A stretch of DNA of 64,000 bases from Deltaproteobacteria bacterium (lineage in GTDB: Bacteria > UBA10199 > DSSB01 > JACPFA01), in assembly GCA_016183235.1 (NCBI GenBank), contig JACPFA010000027.1, positions 38,941 through 102,940 of the forward strand, in the 5' to 3' direction. A program made the translations under genes and the position numbers. The number at the start of each line of letters is the position of its first letter. The stretch's first letter is position 1. The notes below the pieces were generated by a model. That model had not been told where the DNA came from. It searched no databases and was given only the letters and a program-made list of their open reading frames with translations. Below, in pieces: positions 7,156 through 15,350 of the stretch.

Positions 7156-8586
7156 ATGCAGCTGTTTGCAAAAATTGAAGATCTAAAAAAATCTTATGAA
7201 GGGGTTTTAACTTTATCTAATGATCTTACTCAAGTTACAGTATTAAATCCCAATTTAATTCGCGACCCATTAATCAACTCTTTAGTTTACAACGCCACGT
7301 TCAACTCCAATGCCGATATTGTTGCTGCCTGCCGGTGGCTTGTCCGTGCAACAGCTCAAGCCCTAGGCATTTTTCCCAGTTCCATACAACCTGTTTATGA
7401 AGCCATGGCAGCAGGAAAGTTAACGGGTTTTACAACACCAGCCATTAACGTGCGTGGTTTTACTTATGACTTTGTTGCTGCGGTACTTCGCGCAGCCAAG
7501 AAAAAAACCGCCTTCCCCGTTATTTTTGAATTGGCAAAATCCGAAATGGGTTATACCCAGCAAACCCCCGCAGAATATGCAACAGCGGTTATTGCTGCAG
7601 CCATCAAAGAAAATTATCAGGGCCCGCTTTATATTCAGGGTGATCATTTTCAAATCAGTGCGGCTAAATACACCAAAGATTCCACCCCTCAAGTCGAAGA
7701 AATTAAAAAATTGGTGAGCCAAGCTATCGAAGCAGGTTTTTATAATATCGATATCGACACTAGCACTTTAGTTGATCTTTCCAAATCAACCTTAACCGAA
7801 CAACAGCGCACCAATTTTGAATTGGGTGCTTTATTTACGGAATATATTCGGAAAACCGAACCCAAGGATGTGACTATTTCGATTGGGGGTGAAATTGGCG
7901 AAGTGGGGCACAAAAATTCAACGGTTGAAGAATTGGTGGCCTATATGGATGGCTTTCACGGATGTTTAAAAGGAAAAAACATGAAAGGGCCGAGTAAAGT
8001 GAGTGTGCAAACCGGCACTAGCCATGGCGGGATTCCGCTCGCTGACGGTACGGTTGCTAAAGTCAAACTCGATTTTGATACATTGCGCGAGCTATCGAAA
8101 GTAGCGCGGGAACGTTATGGTATGTCGGGTGCGGTGCAACATGGGGCAAGCACTTTGCCCGATGAGCTGTTTCACAAATTTCCTGAAGTTAAGGCTAGTG
8201 AAATTCATTTGGCCACCGGTTTTCAAAATTTGATTTTAGATCACCCTCAATTTCCTATGAGCCTCAAACAAGAAATTTATGCTCATTTAAGAGAAAAATG
8301 TAAAGAGGAATGGAGTGCAGGGCAAACGGAGGAACAATTTTATTACAAAACTCGCAAAAAATCTTTTGGCCCCTTTAAAAAACAAATGTGGGATTTAGAC
8401 GCCAATCTCAAAAAAGCAATCTTTACGACATTACAGGAAAAATTTGAATTTCTGTTTGATCAATTAAGTGTTTCAGGTAAGCGCCAAGAAGTTTTGAATT
8501 TTGCCAAGATTGATAAGGTCAACAAAAAGGCCCCCCCTTTTTTGCAAATAGAAAGCCCAAACGAGGCCAAACGTAAAGCTAGCTAG
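7156..8586 (+). CDS. Class II (metal-dependent) aldolase family protein
   Basis: 476 residues, longer than classical class II fructose-bisphosphate aldolases (~350). Metal/phosphate-site motifs are recognisable: IQGDHFQIS with the expected His, GEIGEVGHKNST, GTSHGG and AVQHGAST. It therefore probably cleaves or forms a ketose (bis)phosphate by a Zn2+-dependent mechanism. The N-terminal ~90 and C-terminal ~100 residues extend beyond the core; the C-terminus (YYKTRKKSFGPFKKQMWDL) is Lys-rich. The start is supported by acaggag 6 bases upstream. Exact sugar substrate not determined; it may be the glycolytic FBA, but I see no neighbour that decides it. Confidence 0.75.
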   Translation: MQLFAKIEDLKKSYEGVLTLSNDLTQVTVLNPNLIRDPLINSLVYNATFNSNADIVAACRWLVRATAQALGIFPSSIQPVYEAMAAGKLTGFTTPAINVRGFTYDFVAAVLRAAKKKTAFPVIFELAKSEMGYTQQTPAEYATAVIAAAIKENYQGPLYIQGDHFQISAAKYTKDSTPQVEEIKKLVSQAIEAGFYNIDIDTSTLVDLSKSTLTEQQRTNFELGALFTEYIRKTEPKDVTISIGGEIGEVGHKNSTVEELVAYMDGFHGCLKGKNMKGPSKVSVQTGTSHGGIPLADGTVAKVKLDFDTLRELSKVARERYGMSGAVQHGASTLPDELFHKFPEVKASEIHLATGFQNLILDHPQFPMSLKQEIYAHLREKCKEEWSAGQTEEQFYYKTRKKSFGPFKKQMWDLDANLKKAIFTTLQEKFEFLFDQLSVSGKRQEVLNFAKIDKVNKKAPPFLQIESPNEAKRKAS

Positions 8587-8594
8587 GTAACCGT

Positions 8595-8678
8595 CTGTCA
8601 TTGCGAGCCCAACGGGCGTGGCAATCCCACCGCTTGAACAGAAGAGATTGCTTCGCCCTGCTGGGCTCGCAATGACAG
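8595..8678. repeat. Complete family A palindromic repeat
   Basis: ctgtcattgcgagcccaac and gctgggctcgcaatgacag are the terminal arms of an ~84-bp imperfect palindrome; inner arms gcaatcccacc / gagattgc. This is the cleanest full-length copy in the window. Confidence 0.8.
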
Positions 8679-8732
8679 ATGCCCCCTATGAATTAGCCTT
8701 GTTTTATTGCTGGTTATCCACTATGTGGGTTG

Positions 8733-8826
8733 TGTCATCCAAGCCCCTGCCTGCGCAGGGGTAAACTCCGGCGGGGATCCAGGTTTTTCTAATGTTTCAT
8801 GGATTCCTGCCTCCGCAGGAATGACA
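8733..8826. repeat. Complete family B repeat
   Basis: tgtcatccaagcccctgcc ... gtaaactccggcggggatcc ... ggattcctgcctccgcagg ... atgaca. Its right end lies just upstream of tatA, whose ribosome site follows directly. Confidence 0.75.
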
Positions 8827-8840
8827 GGAAAGGATAAGTT

Positions 8841-9011
8841 ATGTCGATGCCAAGCCTATGGGAATGGGGAGTGATTGTTTTGTTGGTAGTTTTGATCTTT
8901 GGGGCCAAGCGATTACCCGAGTTAGGTTCTTCTTTAGGTAAAGGGATTCGAAATTTTAAAAAGACGGTTTCGGGCGAATCTGACAAAGAAATCGAAAATA
9001 AAAAATCTTAA
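8841..9011 (+). CDS. tatA: Sec-independent translocase subunit TatA/TatE-like
   Basis: 56 residues. It begins [20 protein letters not shown], a short periplasmic tail plus one membrane helix (about 7-20), followed by the TatA hinge GAKRLPELG and amphipathic helix [12 protein letters not shown], then a charged tail ([12 protein letters not shown]). This is the typical TatA/E organisation. TatA oligomers form the passage for folded proteins with twin-arginine signals. A ribosome site (aggaaagga) precedes the ATG. tatB and tatC are not adjacent, so this is an orphan subunit gene or the sole TatA of a dispersed set. Confidence 0.88.
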   Translation: MSMPSLWEWGVIVLLVVLIFGAKRLPELGSSLGKGIRNFKKTVSGESDKEIENKKS

Positions 9012-9014
9012 TTC

Positions 9015-9160
9015 TGTCATTGCGAACCATGGGCTTCTCTGTCATTGCGAACCCAGCAGGGTGAAGCAGTCTCTTCTGCTTAACCGGTGAGATTGCCACG
9101 CTCGGCATTATGGGTCCCCCGGTCAAGCCGGGGGATGACAGAGGCAGCTCGCAATGACAG
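9015..9160. repeat. Compound repeat: family B nested in family A
   Basis: A family A frame (tgtcattgcgaacc ... gctcgcaatgacag) contains a complete B-type stem (gggtcccccggtcaagccgg ... ggatgaca) about 30 bases from its right end. A second left arm of A occurs at its 5' side. Confidence 0.75.
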
Positions 9161-9163
9161 CTG

Positions 9164-10924
9164 TTAAAATTCTAACTCTAATCCCGACTCATCCCCGCTT
9201 TTCAACGACGTAAGCCGGCTTTCGGTTTGAGGCAGTATTTGGCTCACAAAGAAGCGCGCCGTTTTGATTTTATTTTCATAAAAAGTTTTTTCTTGGGCAA
9301 GGCTTGCAGATTTTAATTGATTACCTGCAATGCTAGCTGCCTTTAAAAGTAAAAAGGCCGACGTAACATCACCGCAAGAATTCAAAAAGGGCATTGCGTG
9401 AAGTTGGGCGTAGCCTAAATTTTCGCTCGATTTTTGGGCAAAAATTTCTACCGATTCTCTCAAGTGTTGCAGCGCTTTGTTGAGCTGAGGGATTAAAGCC
9501 CCCACCGTGGCATCTGATTTTGCCTGCTCACAAAATTGTTGAATCCATTCATAATAGGTTTTAAAAAGCCCACCATTTTTTAAGCGTAATTTTCTTCCTA
9601 AAAGATCTAAGGCTTGAACCCCATTGGTGCCTTCATAAATAGCCGAAATCTTCACATCCCGCAGATATTGTTCTACCGGGTATTCCCGGGTATAGCCATA
9701 ACCGCCATGAACCATGACTGCTAAATTACAAATATCAAAACCTCGATCCGAACCATAGGCCTTGCAAATGGGTGTGAGAAAATCGATCAAATCTTCGGCA
9801 GGCTCGCGAACTTTGGTGTCGGGGTGATGATGCGACAAATCTTCAAAGATGGCGGCCGTGTAAATCATGGCCCGCAAAGCTTCAACATAAGCCTTTTGGG
9901 TGGCGAGCATGCGTTTAACATCGGGGTATTCGATGATTGAGGTGCTGCCCCCTTGCACGCGTTCTTTGGCATATTTTTTGGCATGCTCATAGGCGGTGGA
10001 GCCAATGGCTAGCCCTTGCAGGCCAACGTTTAGCCGGGCTTCGTTCATCAATTGAAACATTTGTGGCAGGCCCTGGCGGCGTTCTCCCACTAAAAAGCCA
10101 CGGCATTTTTTATTATCCCCAAAGGTGACCAGGCAAGTAGGGGAGGCATTGATTCCCATTTTATGTTCGATGTTCACAACCTGAATGTCGTTGGGTTCAC
10201 CAAGAGTTCCGTCAGAGTTAATCCATATTTTGGGTACGACAAAAAGAGAAATTCCTTTAGACCCGGCAGGGTCGCCTTCTACACGGGCTAGAACCAAGTG
10301 AATAATATTGTCGGCACAATTGTGGTCGCCACCGGTGATAAAGATTTTGGTGCCTTGAATGAGAAATGTGCCATCGTTTTGAGGAATGGCTTTGGTGCTG
10401 AGGTCGCCCACTGCGGTGCCAGCTTGGGGCTCGGTGAGACACATGGTGCCGGCCCACTCCCCTGAAAACATTTTTTGACAAACCTGTTTTTTTAATTCTT
10501 CAGTTCCGAATGTTGCAACTAAGTTAGAGGCCCCTTTGGTAAGCAACGAAAGTAGGGCAAAACTACAATTGGCCCCGATAAAATATTCCATTAATAAAGA
10601 ATTGATGACCACCGGCAACCCTTGCCCGCCCCATTGGGGGTCAATATCTACCGCAAAAAAACCGTTTTGCCCATAAGCCTTGAAGAGTTCAGGAAAGCCT
10701 TCAGGAAGAATGACTTTGCCATTCACCAATTTTGCCCCAGTTTGATCGCCTTTTTGGTTCAGCGGGGCCATTTCGTTTTTGGCAAATTTCAAGGCCTCGT
10801 TGGCGATCATCAGATAATCATCGGCGCCATAGTCTTTATAAGGCGGGCAAGCTTTTAGGCCTTCAATGTCTAAAACATCTTTGAATAAAAACTCGATATC
10901 TTGCTGATCGATTAAATATTCCAT
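9164..10924 (-). CDS. Acyl-CoA dehydrogenase, long (DmdC-like) form
   Basis: 586 residues. It has the acyl-CoA dehydrogenase fold with FAD/acyl motifs WAGTMCLTEPQAGTAVGDL and KIFITGGDH, the catalytic-base region AIYEGTNGVQALDLLGRK (Glu431), and a ~120-residue C-terminal extension seen in large acyl-CoA dehydrogenases related to 3-methylmercaptopropionyl-CoA dehydrogenase. It should oxidise an acyl-CoA to the 2-enoyl-CoA, passing electrons to ETF. A clear paralogue lies at 39158-40969. Aggaa-type ribosome site before ATG 10924. Substrate chain length cannot be inferred. Confidence 0.88.
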   Translation of the reverse strand: MEYLIDQQDIEFLFKDVLDIEGLKACPPYKDYGADDYLMIANEALKFAKNEMAPLNQKGDQTGAKLVNGKVILPEGFPELFKAYGQNGFFAVDIDPQWGGQGLPVVINSLLMEYFIGANCSFALLSLLTKGASNLVATFGTEELKKQVCQKMFSGEWAGTMCLTEPQAGTAVGDLSTKAIPQNDGTFLIQGTKIFITGGDHNCADNIIHLVLARVEGDPAGSKGISLFVVPKIWINSDGTLGEPNDIQVVNIEHKMGINASPTCLVTFGDNKKCRGFLVGERRQGLPQMFQLMNEARLNVGLQGLAIGSTAYEHAKKYAKERVQGGSTSIIEYPDVKRMLATQKAYVEALRAMIYTAAIFEDLSHHHPDTKVREPAEDLIDFLTPICKAYGSDRGFDICNLAVMVHGGYGYTREYPVEQYLRDVKISAIYEGTNGVQALDLLGRKLRLKNGGLFKTYYEWIQQFCEQAKSDATVGALIPQLNKALQHLRESVEIFAQKSSENLGYAQLHAMPFLNSCGDVTSAFLLLKAASIAGNQLKSASLAQEKTFYENKIKTARFFVSQILPQTESRLTSLKSGDESGLELEF

Positions 10925-10951
10925 AAGTTCCTTTCTAAAATTCTTTCTTAA

Positions 10952-11050
10952 CCTCTATTTTCTATTATCCCATGCCATTTTCCAATTTTGTGCCATTTAA
11001 AGAAAATAGCATTAGAAAATGGAGGAAATTTTTCTGGCGCAAAATTTTTG
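10952..11050 (-). repeat. Structured element at the 3' side of tRNA-Pro
   Basis: On the minus strand, directly after the tRNA, runs an AT-rich block (caaaaattttgcgcc..., agaaaaatttcctcc, ttttctaatgctattttc, aattggaaaatggcat, gagg) that aligns closely with the block after tRNA-Glu at 19256. Self-complementary segments suggest two stems. It may be a trailer or terminator, or a mobile element specific to tRNA 3' ends. Confidence 0.65.
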
Positions 11051-11124
11051 TCGGGGTGCGGAGATTTGAACTCCGGACTTCTCGCACCCGAAACGAGCGC
11101 TCTACCGGGCTGAGCTACACCCCG
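11051..11124 (-). tRNA. tRNA-Pro (anticodon CGG)
   Basis: 74 nt. Acceptor arms CGGGGTG / CACCCCG, D-loop TAGCTCAGCCCGGTAGAGC, anticodon stem CTCGT/GCGAG with loop TTCGGGT (anticodon CGG) and T-arm GGAGTTCAAATCTCC are all present. CCA is not encoded. A 61-codon frame on the same strand overlapping it is not a gene. Confidence 0.95.
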
Positions 11125-11215
11125 ATTCTCCACGGACCGCGGTCCTTTGGGTCTCTCGATTGCCTTAAAAGCCTGAAAAATTAAGGGAAGTAAAGAGAAA
11201 ATAAAATATCATCCA

Positions 11216-11250
11216 CGTCATCCCGGGCTTGACCCGGGATCCATGATGAC
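11216..11250. repeat. Family B repeat, short copy
   Basis: cgtcatcccgggcttgaccc followed by gggatccatgatgac, upstream of the first sigma-54 lipoprotein gene. Confidence 0.6.
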
Positions 11251-11334
11251 AAGCGTGACAATCTTCCATTTTATTCTTAGATAAGCCTTTAATATCAAAA
11301 AAAGATCATTAAAATACATAACTGATGACTAAAA

Positions 11335-11349
11335 TCACCATTATGGTGA
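11335..11349. promoter_or_regulatory. Perfect palindrome, possible activator site
   Basis: tcaccattatggtga is a perfect 15-bp dyad about 112 bases upstream of the sigma-54 promoter, a usual distance for an enhancer-binding activator. No equivalent dyad was seen before the second lipoprotein. Confidence 0.35.
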
Positions 11350-11460
11350 CATAAATTCCCAGAAATAATTTACACAATAGCCATTTTTTACAAATAGAAT
11401 AATTAAAAATATTAAACAATATCAAATGCTTAATTAACAAATAACAATCTTTATCCAGTC

Positions 11461-11476
11461 TGGCATATACCTTGCA
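11461..11476 (+). promoter_or_regulatory. Sigma-54 (-24/-12) promoter
   Basis: TGGCATATACCTTGCA has GG and GC exactly 10 bases apart and matches TGGCAC-N5-TTGCA at nearly every conserved position. It lies 78 bases ahead of the lipoprotein start, and a second copy precedes the paralogous lipoprotein. Confidence 0.75.
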
Positions 11477-11553
11477 CAAGATAAGAGTGGCATGCCCAAG
11501 AAGCATTTGGCCATTTGGGGCACGCAGATTTTAAATTAAAAGAGGAGTAAACA

Positions 11554-12447
11554 ATGAACTTAAAGAAATTAATCATGTTAGGTTTTTTCGCCCTTACTTT
11601 GGTAGCGTGTGGGGGCTCCACTTCAACAGATAATAACGACAATAATAGTAACAATGGTGGTGGTAATCCTGGTGGTAATCTTGGTGATAATCCAAACCCT
11701 CCTATGGTTACTCCAGTGCCAACGCCAATTCCTTCTGAAGGGCCTGTGGAACAACAGGGCGGAACGGTTAATTGTACCGCATTCATTCAAGATACAAATA
11801 AATGTATACGAGCGGAAGTTTGTAACAACGGTGATGGCCCATGCCAGCTTGTTGCTCTCAATGTTTGTGCTCGTTATGATGCGACAGGCCAATGTGTTGC
11901 ACAACGAGCATGTTTCGTAACAGGCGCTGATGAAAGTGGGGATATCATTGAATGTGGTGAAGAGGCGGTAGCTCCCGTTGCACCTCCCGCTCCTCCTCCT
12001 GCAGATGGTAATAATGGTGGTGGTGCTCGTGTCAATTCCTGTGACCATGCCTTGTATGCTGCAGTTCATCCGGATATTTGTGGAGCAAACTCTAAATGTG
12101 CTAATGTCGATTATGCGGCTTTAAATCCGGGTATTTGCGGTGATGATAATGCTAATTTTGCTGTAAAATGCCAAGGCGATGCTTTTCGTTTGCGAAATTG
12201 GCAATTATGTAAGGGCATTCCTATTGCAGCCCGCGAAGAGGCGGCTCCAGCGGGTGGTAATGGTGGTGGTTCTTATCAATTACCCAACATACAATTAAAC
12301 TGTCGATGGGAAAATAGTACATACACTTGTAATGATGATGATAATGAACCTGTCACCGAGTTGTGTGTGGTTGGTTTTTATAGAGATGATCATGGAAGGC
12401 AACAACCAAGAAGGCAACAACCAATTGAACTTCCTTGTCGGAATTAA
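11554..12447 (+). CDS. Cysteine-rich Asn/Gly-rich lipoprotein 1
   Basis: 297 residues. Signal peptide MNLKKLIMLGFFALTLVACG with lipobox LVAC (Cys19). A low-complexity Asn/Asp/Gly then Pro linker (about 20-65) precedes a body with many cysteines (NCTAFIQDTNKCIRAEVC, GPCQLVALNVC, NSCDHALYAAVHPDICG, YAALNPGICGDD), probably disulfide-bonded outside the cytoplasm. The paired ...A(V/L)(H/N)PDICG segments suggest an internal repeat. No known domain recognised. aggag ribosome site. Transcribed from a sigma-54 promoter and ended by a strong terminator; its paralogue at 14501 shares signal peptide, promoter class and terminator. Likely a surface lipoprotein made under a special condition. Confidence 0.75.
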   Translation: MNLKKLIMLGFFALTLVACGGSTSTDNNDNNSNNGGGNPGGNLGDNPNPPMVTPVPTPIPSEGPVEQQGGTVNCTAFIQDTNKCIRAEVCNNGDGPCQLVALNVCARYDATGQCVAQRACFVTGADESGDIIECGEEAVAPVAPPAPPPADGNNGGGARVNSCDHALYAAVHPDICGANSKCANVDYAALNPGICGDDNANFAVKCQGDAFRLRNWQLCKGIPIAAREEAAPAGGNGGGSYQLPNIQLNCRWENSTYTCNDDDNEPVTELCVVGFYRDDHGRQQPRRQQPIELPCRN

Positions 12448-12467
12448 TTAATAAAACTTATTTCAAC

Positions 12468-12502
12468 AAAAAAGGCTGTGGCAATCCCACGGCCTTTTTT
12501 AT
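12468..12502 (+). terminator. Rho-independent terminator of lipoprotein 1
   Basis: aaaaaaggctgtgg, loop caat, cccacggccttttttatt: a GC stem extended by A/T tract pairing, so it could work in both directions. Nearly identical to the terminator at 15351. Confidence 0.88.
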
Positions 12503-12519
12503 TAGGCGGGCCAAGCCTT

Positions 12520-12568
12520 TCAAAAATAAAATCTGGCACCGATGCCACCACTAATATCACTAATATCA
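12520..12568 (-). pseudogene. Remnant C-terminus of an outer-membrane beta-barrel gene
   Basis: The minus strand reads SDISDISGGIGARFYF then stop, with the aromatic ending (final Phe) typical of beta-barrel proteins. No coding region continues upstream: it meets an 82-bp hairpin repeat. The last codons (gccag(a/g)ttttatttttga) are shared with the remnant at 15402, so two convergent lipoprotein/porin-like pairs probably existed and both barrel genes decayed. This is an interpretation of a short similarity. Confidence 0.4.
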
Positions 12569-12650
12569 GAGCATGATGACGAAGGTACGATTTTTAGACT
12601 GCTTTGAAGCCGGCATCGTCTAAAAATTGGGCCTCCGTCATAAATTTTTA
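12569..12650. repeat. 82-bp hairpin repeat, copy 1
   Basis: gagcatgatgacgaaggtac ... gctttgaagccggcatcgtc ... ttgggcctccgtcataaat. The arms atgacg(g/a)agg / cctccgtcat and atttttagac / gtctaaaaat pair. A near-identical copy is at 14150, so the two bracket the ATPase-STAS genes in direct orientation. Confidence 0.75.
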
Positions 12651-12656
12651 TTCGAC

Positions 12657-12965
12657 TCAATGATTGTCGTCATCACCAATGCCTTCCTGCATGTAATTTA
12701 CGACAATACCAATAACCTTTTTGACATTTTCAGAGCAGGACTTGAAGGCAATGCGATCTAGAATTTCTACTCCAAATTTTCTTAATAAATCGCTGATAAG
12801 GGCATGAATAAATGATTGAGTTGCGGCATCAACTTGTTCAAAATCTAAAATAACTTCTTCATTTTTATTTAGAGAGGGGATGATTTCATTCATTCGAATA
12901 TCTCGGGCGATGTCTTTGTTTTCAGCGAAGGTTCCTGCTAGCTTATAAATACTGATTTTTTTCAT
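12657..12965 (-). CDS. STAS-like (DUF4325-type) protein
   Basis: 102 residues. The central pattern NEIIPSLNKNEEVILDFEQVDAATQSFIHALISDLLRKFG resembles STAS-like domains: a beta strand ending in DF, then a segment where partner-switching anti-anti-sigma proteins carry a phosphorylated Ser/Thr (here AATQSF). Start overlaps the stop of the ATPase gene by four bases (ATGA), so the two are translationally coupled. Known family members pair with GHKL ATPases, but their function is not established. Probably a binding partner or substrate of the ATPase. Confidence 0.72.
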   Translation of the reverse strand: MKKISIYKLAGTFAENKDIARDIRMNEIIPSLNKNEEVILDFEQVDAATQSFIHALISDLLRKFGVEILDRIAFKSCSENVKKVIGIVVNYMQEGIGDDDNH

Positions 12966-13933
12966 ATAAATTTTGCCCTCCTATAGCGTGCGCGTTTCCT
13001 TTCGCGAACCGCTGAGCTGTATGTTTTTCCAATGGCATCCAGTAACTTGGAAAACTCTTCAGTTTGGTTAAGCGTGATGTCCACACCAACAGCCGTTCCT
13101 TGCCAATATGGGAAAGGGGTGTTTTCAATGCCAGTTGAATGCCTGTCTTTTAACGGGTCGGCGTGTAACGTAAAATTTTTCTTCTTTGATCTTTTTAACA
13201 ATTTATAAAAACCATTTCCGCTGTAAATAACAAAAAAATCACGATTCACATAAGCAATTGATTTGATAAAAAAAAGCCCCGCTCCGGCATTTTGTTCGGT
13301 GCCCCCTTCTCTTCGGGTTGTACCGGTAATCCCAGGGGTTAATGCCAATTGAATAGCATCAAGGTCGGCTTCTGCTTGATGTGACTGATTAATTGTCTTT
13401 TTGATTCCTAACCCAGTGTCAGCAATTCCGATGCGAATCGCATTACTTTTTTCATAATACTGAGCGCACAAAACCGCACCATTTTTCGCACAAGCATGTT
13501 CAATGACATTTCGCGCCAGTTCGCTAACAATGTATCCTATGGTACGTGCTTGTTCTCCCTCCAAATGAAGTAACGGAATCATTTCAGTAATAAATTTTGT
13601 TAATTCATCGGATGTTCGTATTTGAGTGATGGGAACAAATCTCCCTGCAGGTTCATGTTCAGTTAGATTGATGTCTGATGGTAAACTCAAAATGTTGAAA
13701 AGGCCCATACGCACAAGATAGTGACCTGATCTGGCTTCTATTTTTTGAAAATGGATATTTTTTGGGTCAACTATTAAGCCCAAGGCTGCAACGATCGATA
13801 ACACAATGGGGTGAACGGATATCCATTTGTCGTTGGAGGTAATCGTAAGAGAGGCGGGATCGGATGTGTCCAAGCTACGAATAAAAGGGTCAAGATTACC
13901 CAAAAAAGCGCTGTTAGGGAGATGGATTTTCAT
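12962..13933 (-). CDS. GHKL-type ATPase / histidine kinase-like regulator
   Basis: 323 residues from ATG 13933; a TTG at 13990 would add 19 residues encoded by a palindromic repeat and is less likely. No membrane segment and no phosphoacceptor His domain. The C-terminal half has the Bergerat ATP-binding motifs: N-box ELARNVIEHA, G1 IGIADTGLGI, G2 GGTEQNAGAGLFFIKS. It thus resembles anti-sigma kinases (SpoIIAB/RsbW) more than sensor kinases. With the overlapping STAS-like gene it probably forms a partner-switch module, plausibly controlling genes nearby; the target is unknown. Confidence 0.75.
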   Translation of the reverse strand: MKIHLPNSAFLGNLDPFIRSLDTSDPASLTITSNDKWISVHPIVLSIVAALGLIVDPKNIHFQKIEARSGHYLVRMGLFNILSLPSDINLTEHEPAGRFVPITQIRTSDELTKFITEMIPLLHLEGEQARTIGYIVSELARNVIEHACAKNGAVLCAQYYEKSNAIRIGIADTGLGIKKTINQSHQAEADLDAIQLALTPGITGTTRREGGTEQNAGAGLFFIKSIAYVNRDFFVIYSGNGFYKLLKRSKKKNFTLHADPLKDRHSTGIENTPFPYWQGTAVGVDITLNQTEEFSKLLDAIGKTYSSAVRERKRARYRRAKFI

Positions 13934-13935
13934 AT

Positions 13936-13983
13936 TTACCGGGAATCCCGTATTATCGTAATAAGTACCTGGATTCCCGGTAA
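13936..13983. repeat. Palindromic repeat at the ATPase 5' end
   Basis: ttaccgggaatcccgtatt ... taataagtacctggattccc ... ggtaa; near-perfect dyad. Its core resembles the inside of the family B repeat at 17567. It overlaps the alternative upstream start and may hold the operator. Confidence 0.65.
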
Positions 13984-14050
13984 TTGTCAATATCTTCTAT
14001 CAATCATACGTAATGCCTCAGTTTTGCGGAAAGAGCGCTTGGGTTGTTGA

Positions 14051-14149
14051 AGAGCATGATAGAGCAATAATAGAGCAACAGAGCAATAGAGCAATAGAGC
14101 ATGATGACGGAGGTACAAAGAGCATGATGATGAAGAGCATGATGATGAA
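14051..14149. repeat. Tandem low-complexity repeats
   Basis: Short units agagcaatag (several) then agagcatgatgatga (several) lead directly into the 82-bp hairpin repeat. The pattern looks like slippage products of the hairpin's own 5' end (gagcatgatgacggaggtac). Confidence 0.7.
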
Positions 14150-14231
14150 GAGCATGATGACGGAGGTACGATTTTGAGGCTGCTTTGAAGCCGGCATCGT
14201 CTAAAAATTGGGCCTCCATCATAAATTTTTT
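14150..14231. repeat. 82-bp hairpin repeat, copy 2
   Basis: Same sequence as the copy at 12569 with a few differences (tttgaggctg for tttagactg; cctccatcat for cctccgtcat). One change weakens the outer stem. Confidence 0.75.
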
Positions 14232-14407
14232 TGCCTAAATAAACCATTTAAAATTCAATAATATGCATAATAAATGTATATTAAATAAAATAAAATACAT
14301 ATTTTTACTAAAAAACTCACGGATTCTAAACAATTTATAAATTTTTAGATAGTTAAAATTAAGTAATATCAATAAGTTATAATTAAAATAATCTTTTTTG
14401 TACTCAT

Positions 14408-14423
14408 TGGCACTACCCTTGCA
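14408..14423 (+). promoter_or_regulatory. Sigma-54 (-24/-12) promoter
   Basis: TGGCACTACCCTTGCA is an essentially perfect match to the sigma-54 consensus, 78 bases before the second lipoprotein: the same spacing as the first copy. The preceding 170 bases are very AT-rich with no open frame, suitable for bending and activator binding. Confidence 0.85.
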
Positions 14424-14500
14424 ATCTAACTCTATATGAAATTTGGTCGTCCTTTAAATGGTATGGGGCGATCTTAGTTAAATTTAAGAAAGGAATTTTT

Positions 14501-15328
14501 ATGAAGTTACGTAATCTATTTATTTTAGCGATGACCGCGGCTACGTTAGTGGCTTGTGGTGGTGGTAATACCGGTAACGGTGGTAATAATAACAATGGTA
14601 ACAATAACGGCAGTGTCGGTAATGCGGGTCCCGTTGCAACTTCTGACTCTGTAGAAGTTGAAGATAGGGGTGCTTTTGACCCAACCCCTCCGCCTGTGGA
14701 GCTTGATGATCAAGAGCCAGGGCAGGGAGTTGAAGATCCTCAAGTGGAGCCTGGTGATCAAGAACCAGGGCAAGGAGTTGAAGATCCTCAAGTAGATCCA
14801 GAGGCAGATGCTCCTGCTAACCCAGACAATGGGAATGATGCTCAGTTTGACCCTTGTCGGTTTGACCCTGGGCTGCGTTTTTGTAACCCAGTTGATATTC
14901 ATTTCCCTACAAGGGGTCAGGTCAACCCTCTGCCTCCTTTTGGAAATAACAACGGTGATGACGAACCAGCTGCTGAAGAGGAACAGGCTGAGCAAGCTGT
15001 ACCCAATGATGAATTTGCCAGGCGTCGGGAAGCGTGTCTAGCTATACCTGACCGTCGGTCGCAACAGCTTTGTCTGCAAGATTTATTTTCAGATATTTTT
15101 GCAGCCCAACAAGAAGAAGAGGCCAGGCGAGAAGCGGCTAATCGAATTCCAGCCCAACAAGAGCCGGACATGCGTTTAGATTGTGATGGCCAATGGGCTT
15201 TCGAGCGAAATGCGAATGGAATTGGTGGACAAATTGTTTGTCGCCCCATCGAAGACCCTTGTGCTGAATTTGCCGAAGATTCAATCGACTATATCCGTTG
15301 TGTGGCTGATTTAGCTCATAACTCTTAA
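14501..15328 (+). CDS. Acidic, repeat-bearing lipoprotein 2
   Basis: 275 residues. Signal peptide MKLRNLFILAMTAATLVACG with lipobox LVAC (Cys19), an Asn/Gly linker, then an acidic Pro/Glu/Asp region containing two tandem 16-residue units (DQEPGQGVEDPQVEP, 14705-14800) and a C-terminal part with paired cysteines (DPCRFDPGLRFCNP, EACLAIPDRRSQQLCLQD, DPCAEFAEDSIDYIRC). No family recognised. aggaatt ribosome site. Shares promoter type, promoter-start distance, signal peptide, linker and terminator with lipoprotein 1, so the two are probably diverged duplicates co-expressed by the same activator. Confidence 0.75.
   Translation: MKLRNLFILAMTAATLVACGGGNTGNGGNNNNGNNNGSVGNAGPVATSDSVEVEDRGAFDPTPPPVELDDQEPGQGVEDPQVEPGDQEPGQGVEDPQVDPEADAPANPDNGNDAQFDPCRFDPGLRFCNPVDIHFPTRGQVNPLPPFGNNNGDDEPAAEEEQAEQAVPNDEFARRREACLAIPDRRSQQLCLQDLFSDIFAAQQEEEARREAANRIPAQQEPDMRLDCDGQWAFERNANGIGGQIVCRPIEDPCAEFAEDSIDYIRCVADLAHNS
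14705..14800 (+). repeat. Two 48-bp tandem coding units in lipoprotein 2
   Basis: Units 14705-14752 and 14753-14800 differ at only a few positions, mostly synonymous, which suggests a recent duplication kept in frame. Confidence 0.85.
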
Positions 15329-15350
15329 TTGTTAAACCTACTGATAAGAT

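Noticed and set aside
10948..11133. 61-codon frame (MENRGVAQPGRALVSG...) on the minus strand
   Set aside because: It is the translation of tRNA-Pro, a common false gene.
14546..14995. 149-codon minus-strand frame across lipoprotein 2
   Set aside because: Low-complexity shadow (ITTTTIV-type) of the Asn/Gly-rich coding strand; same for the 148-codon frame opposite lipoprotein 1.
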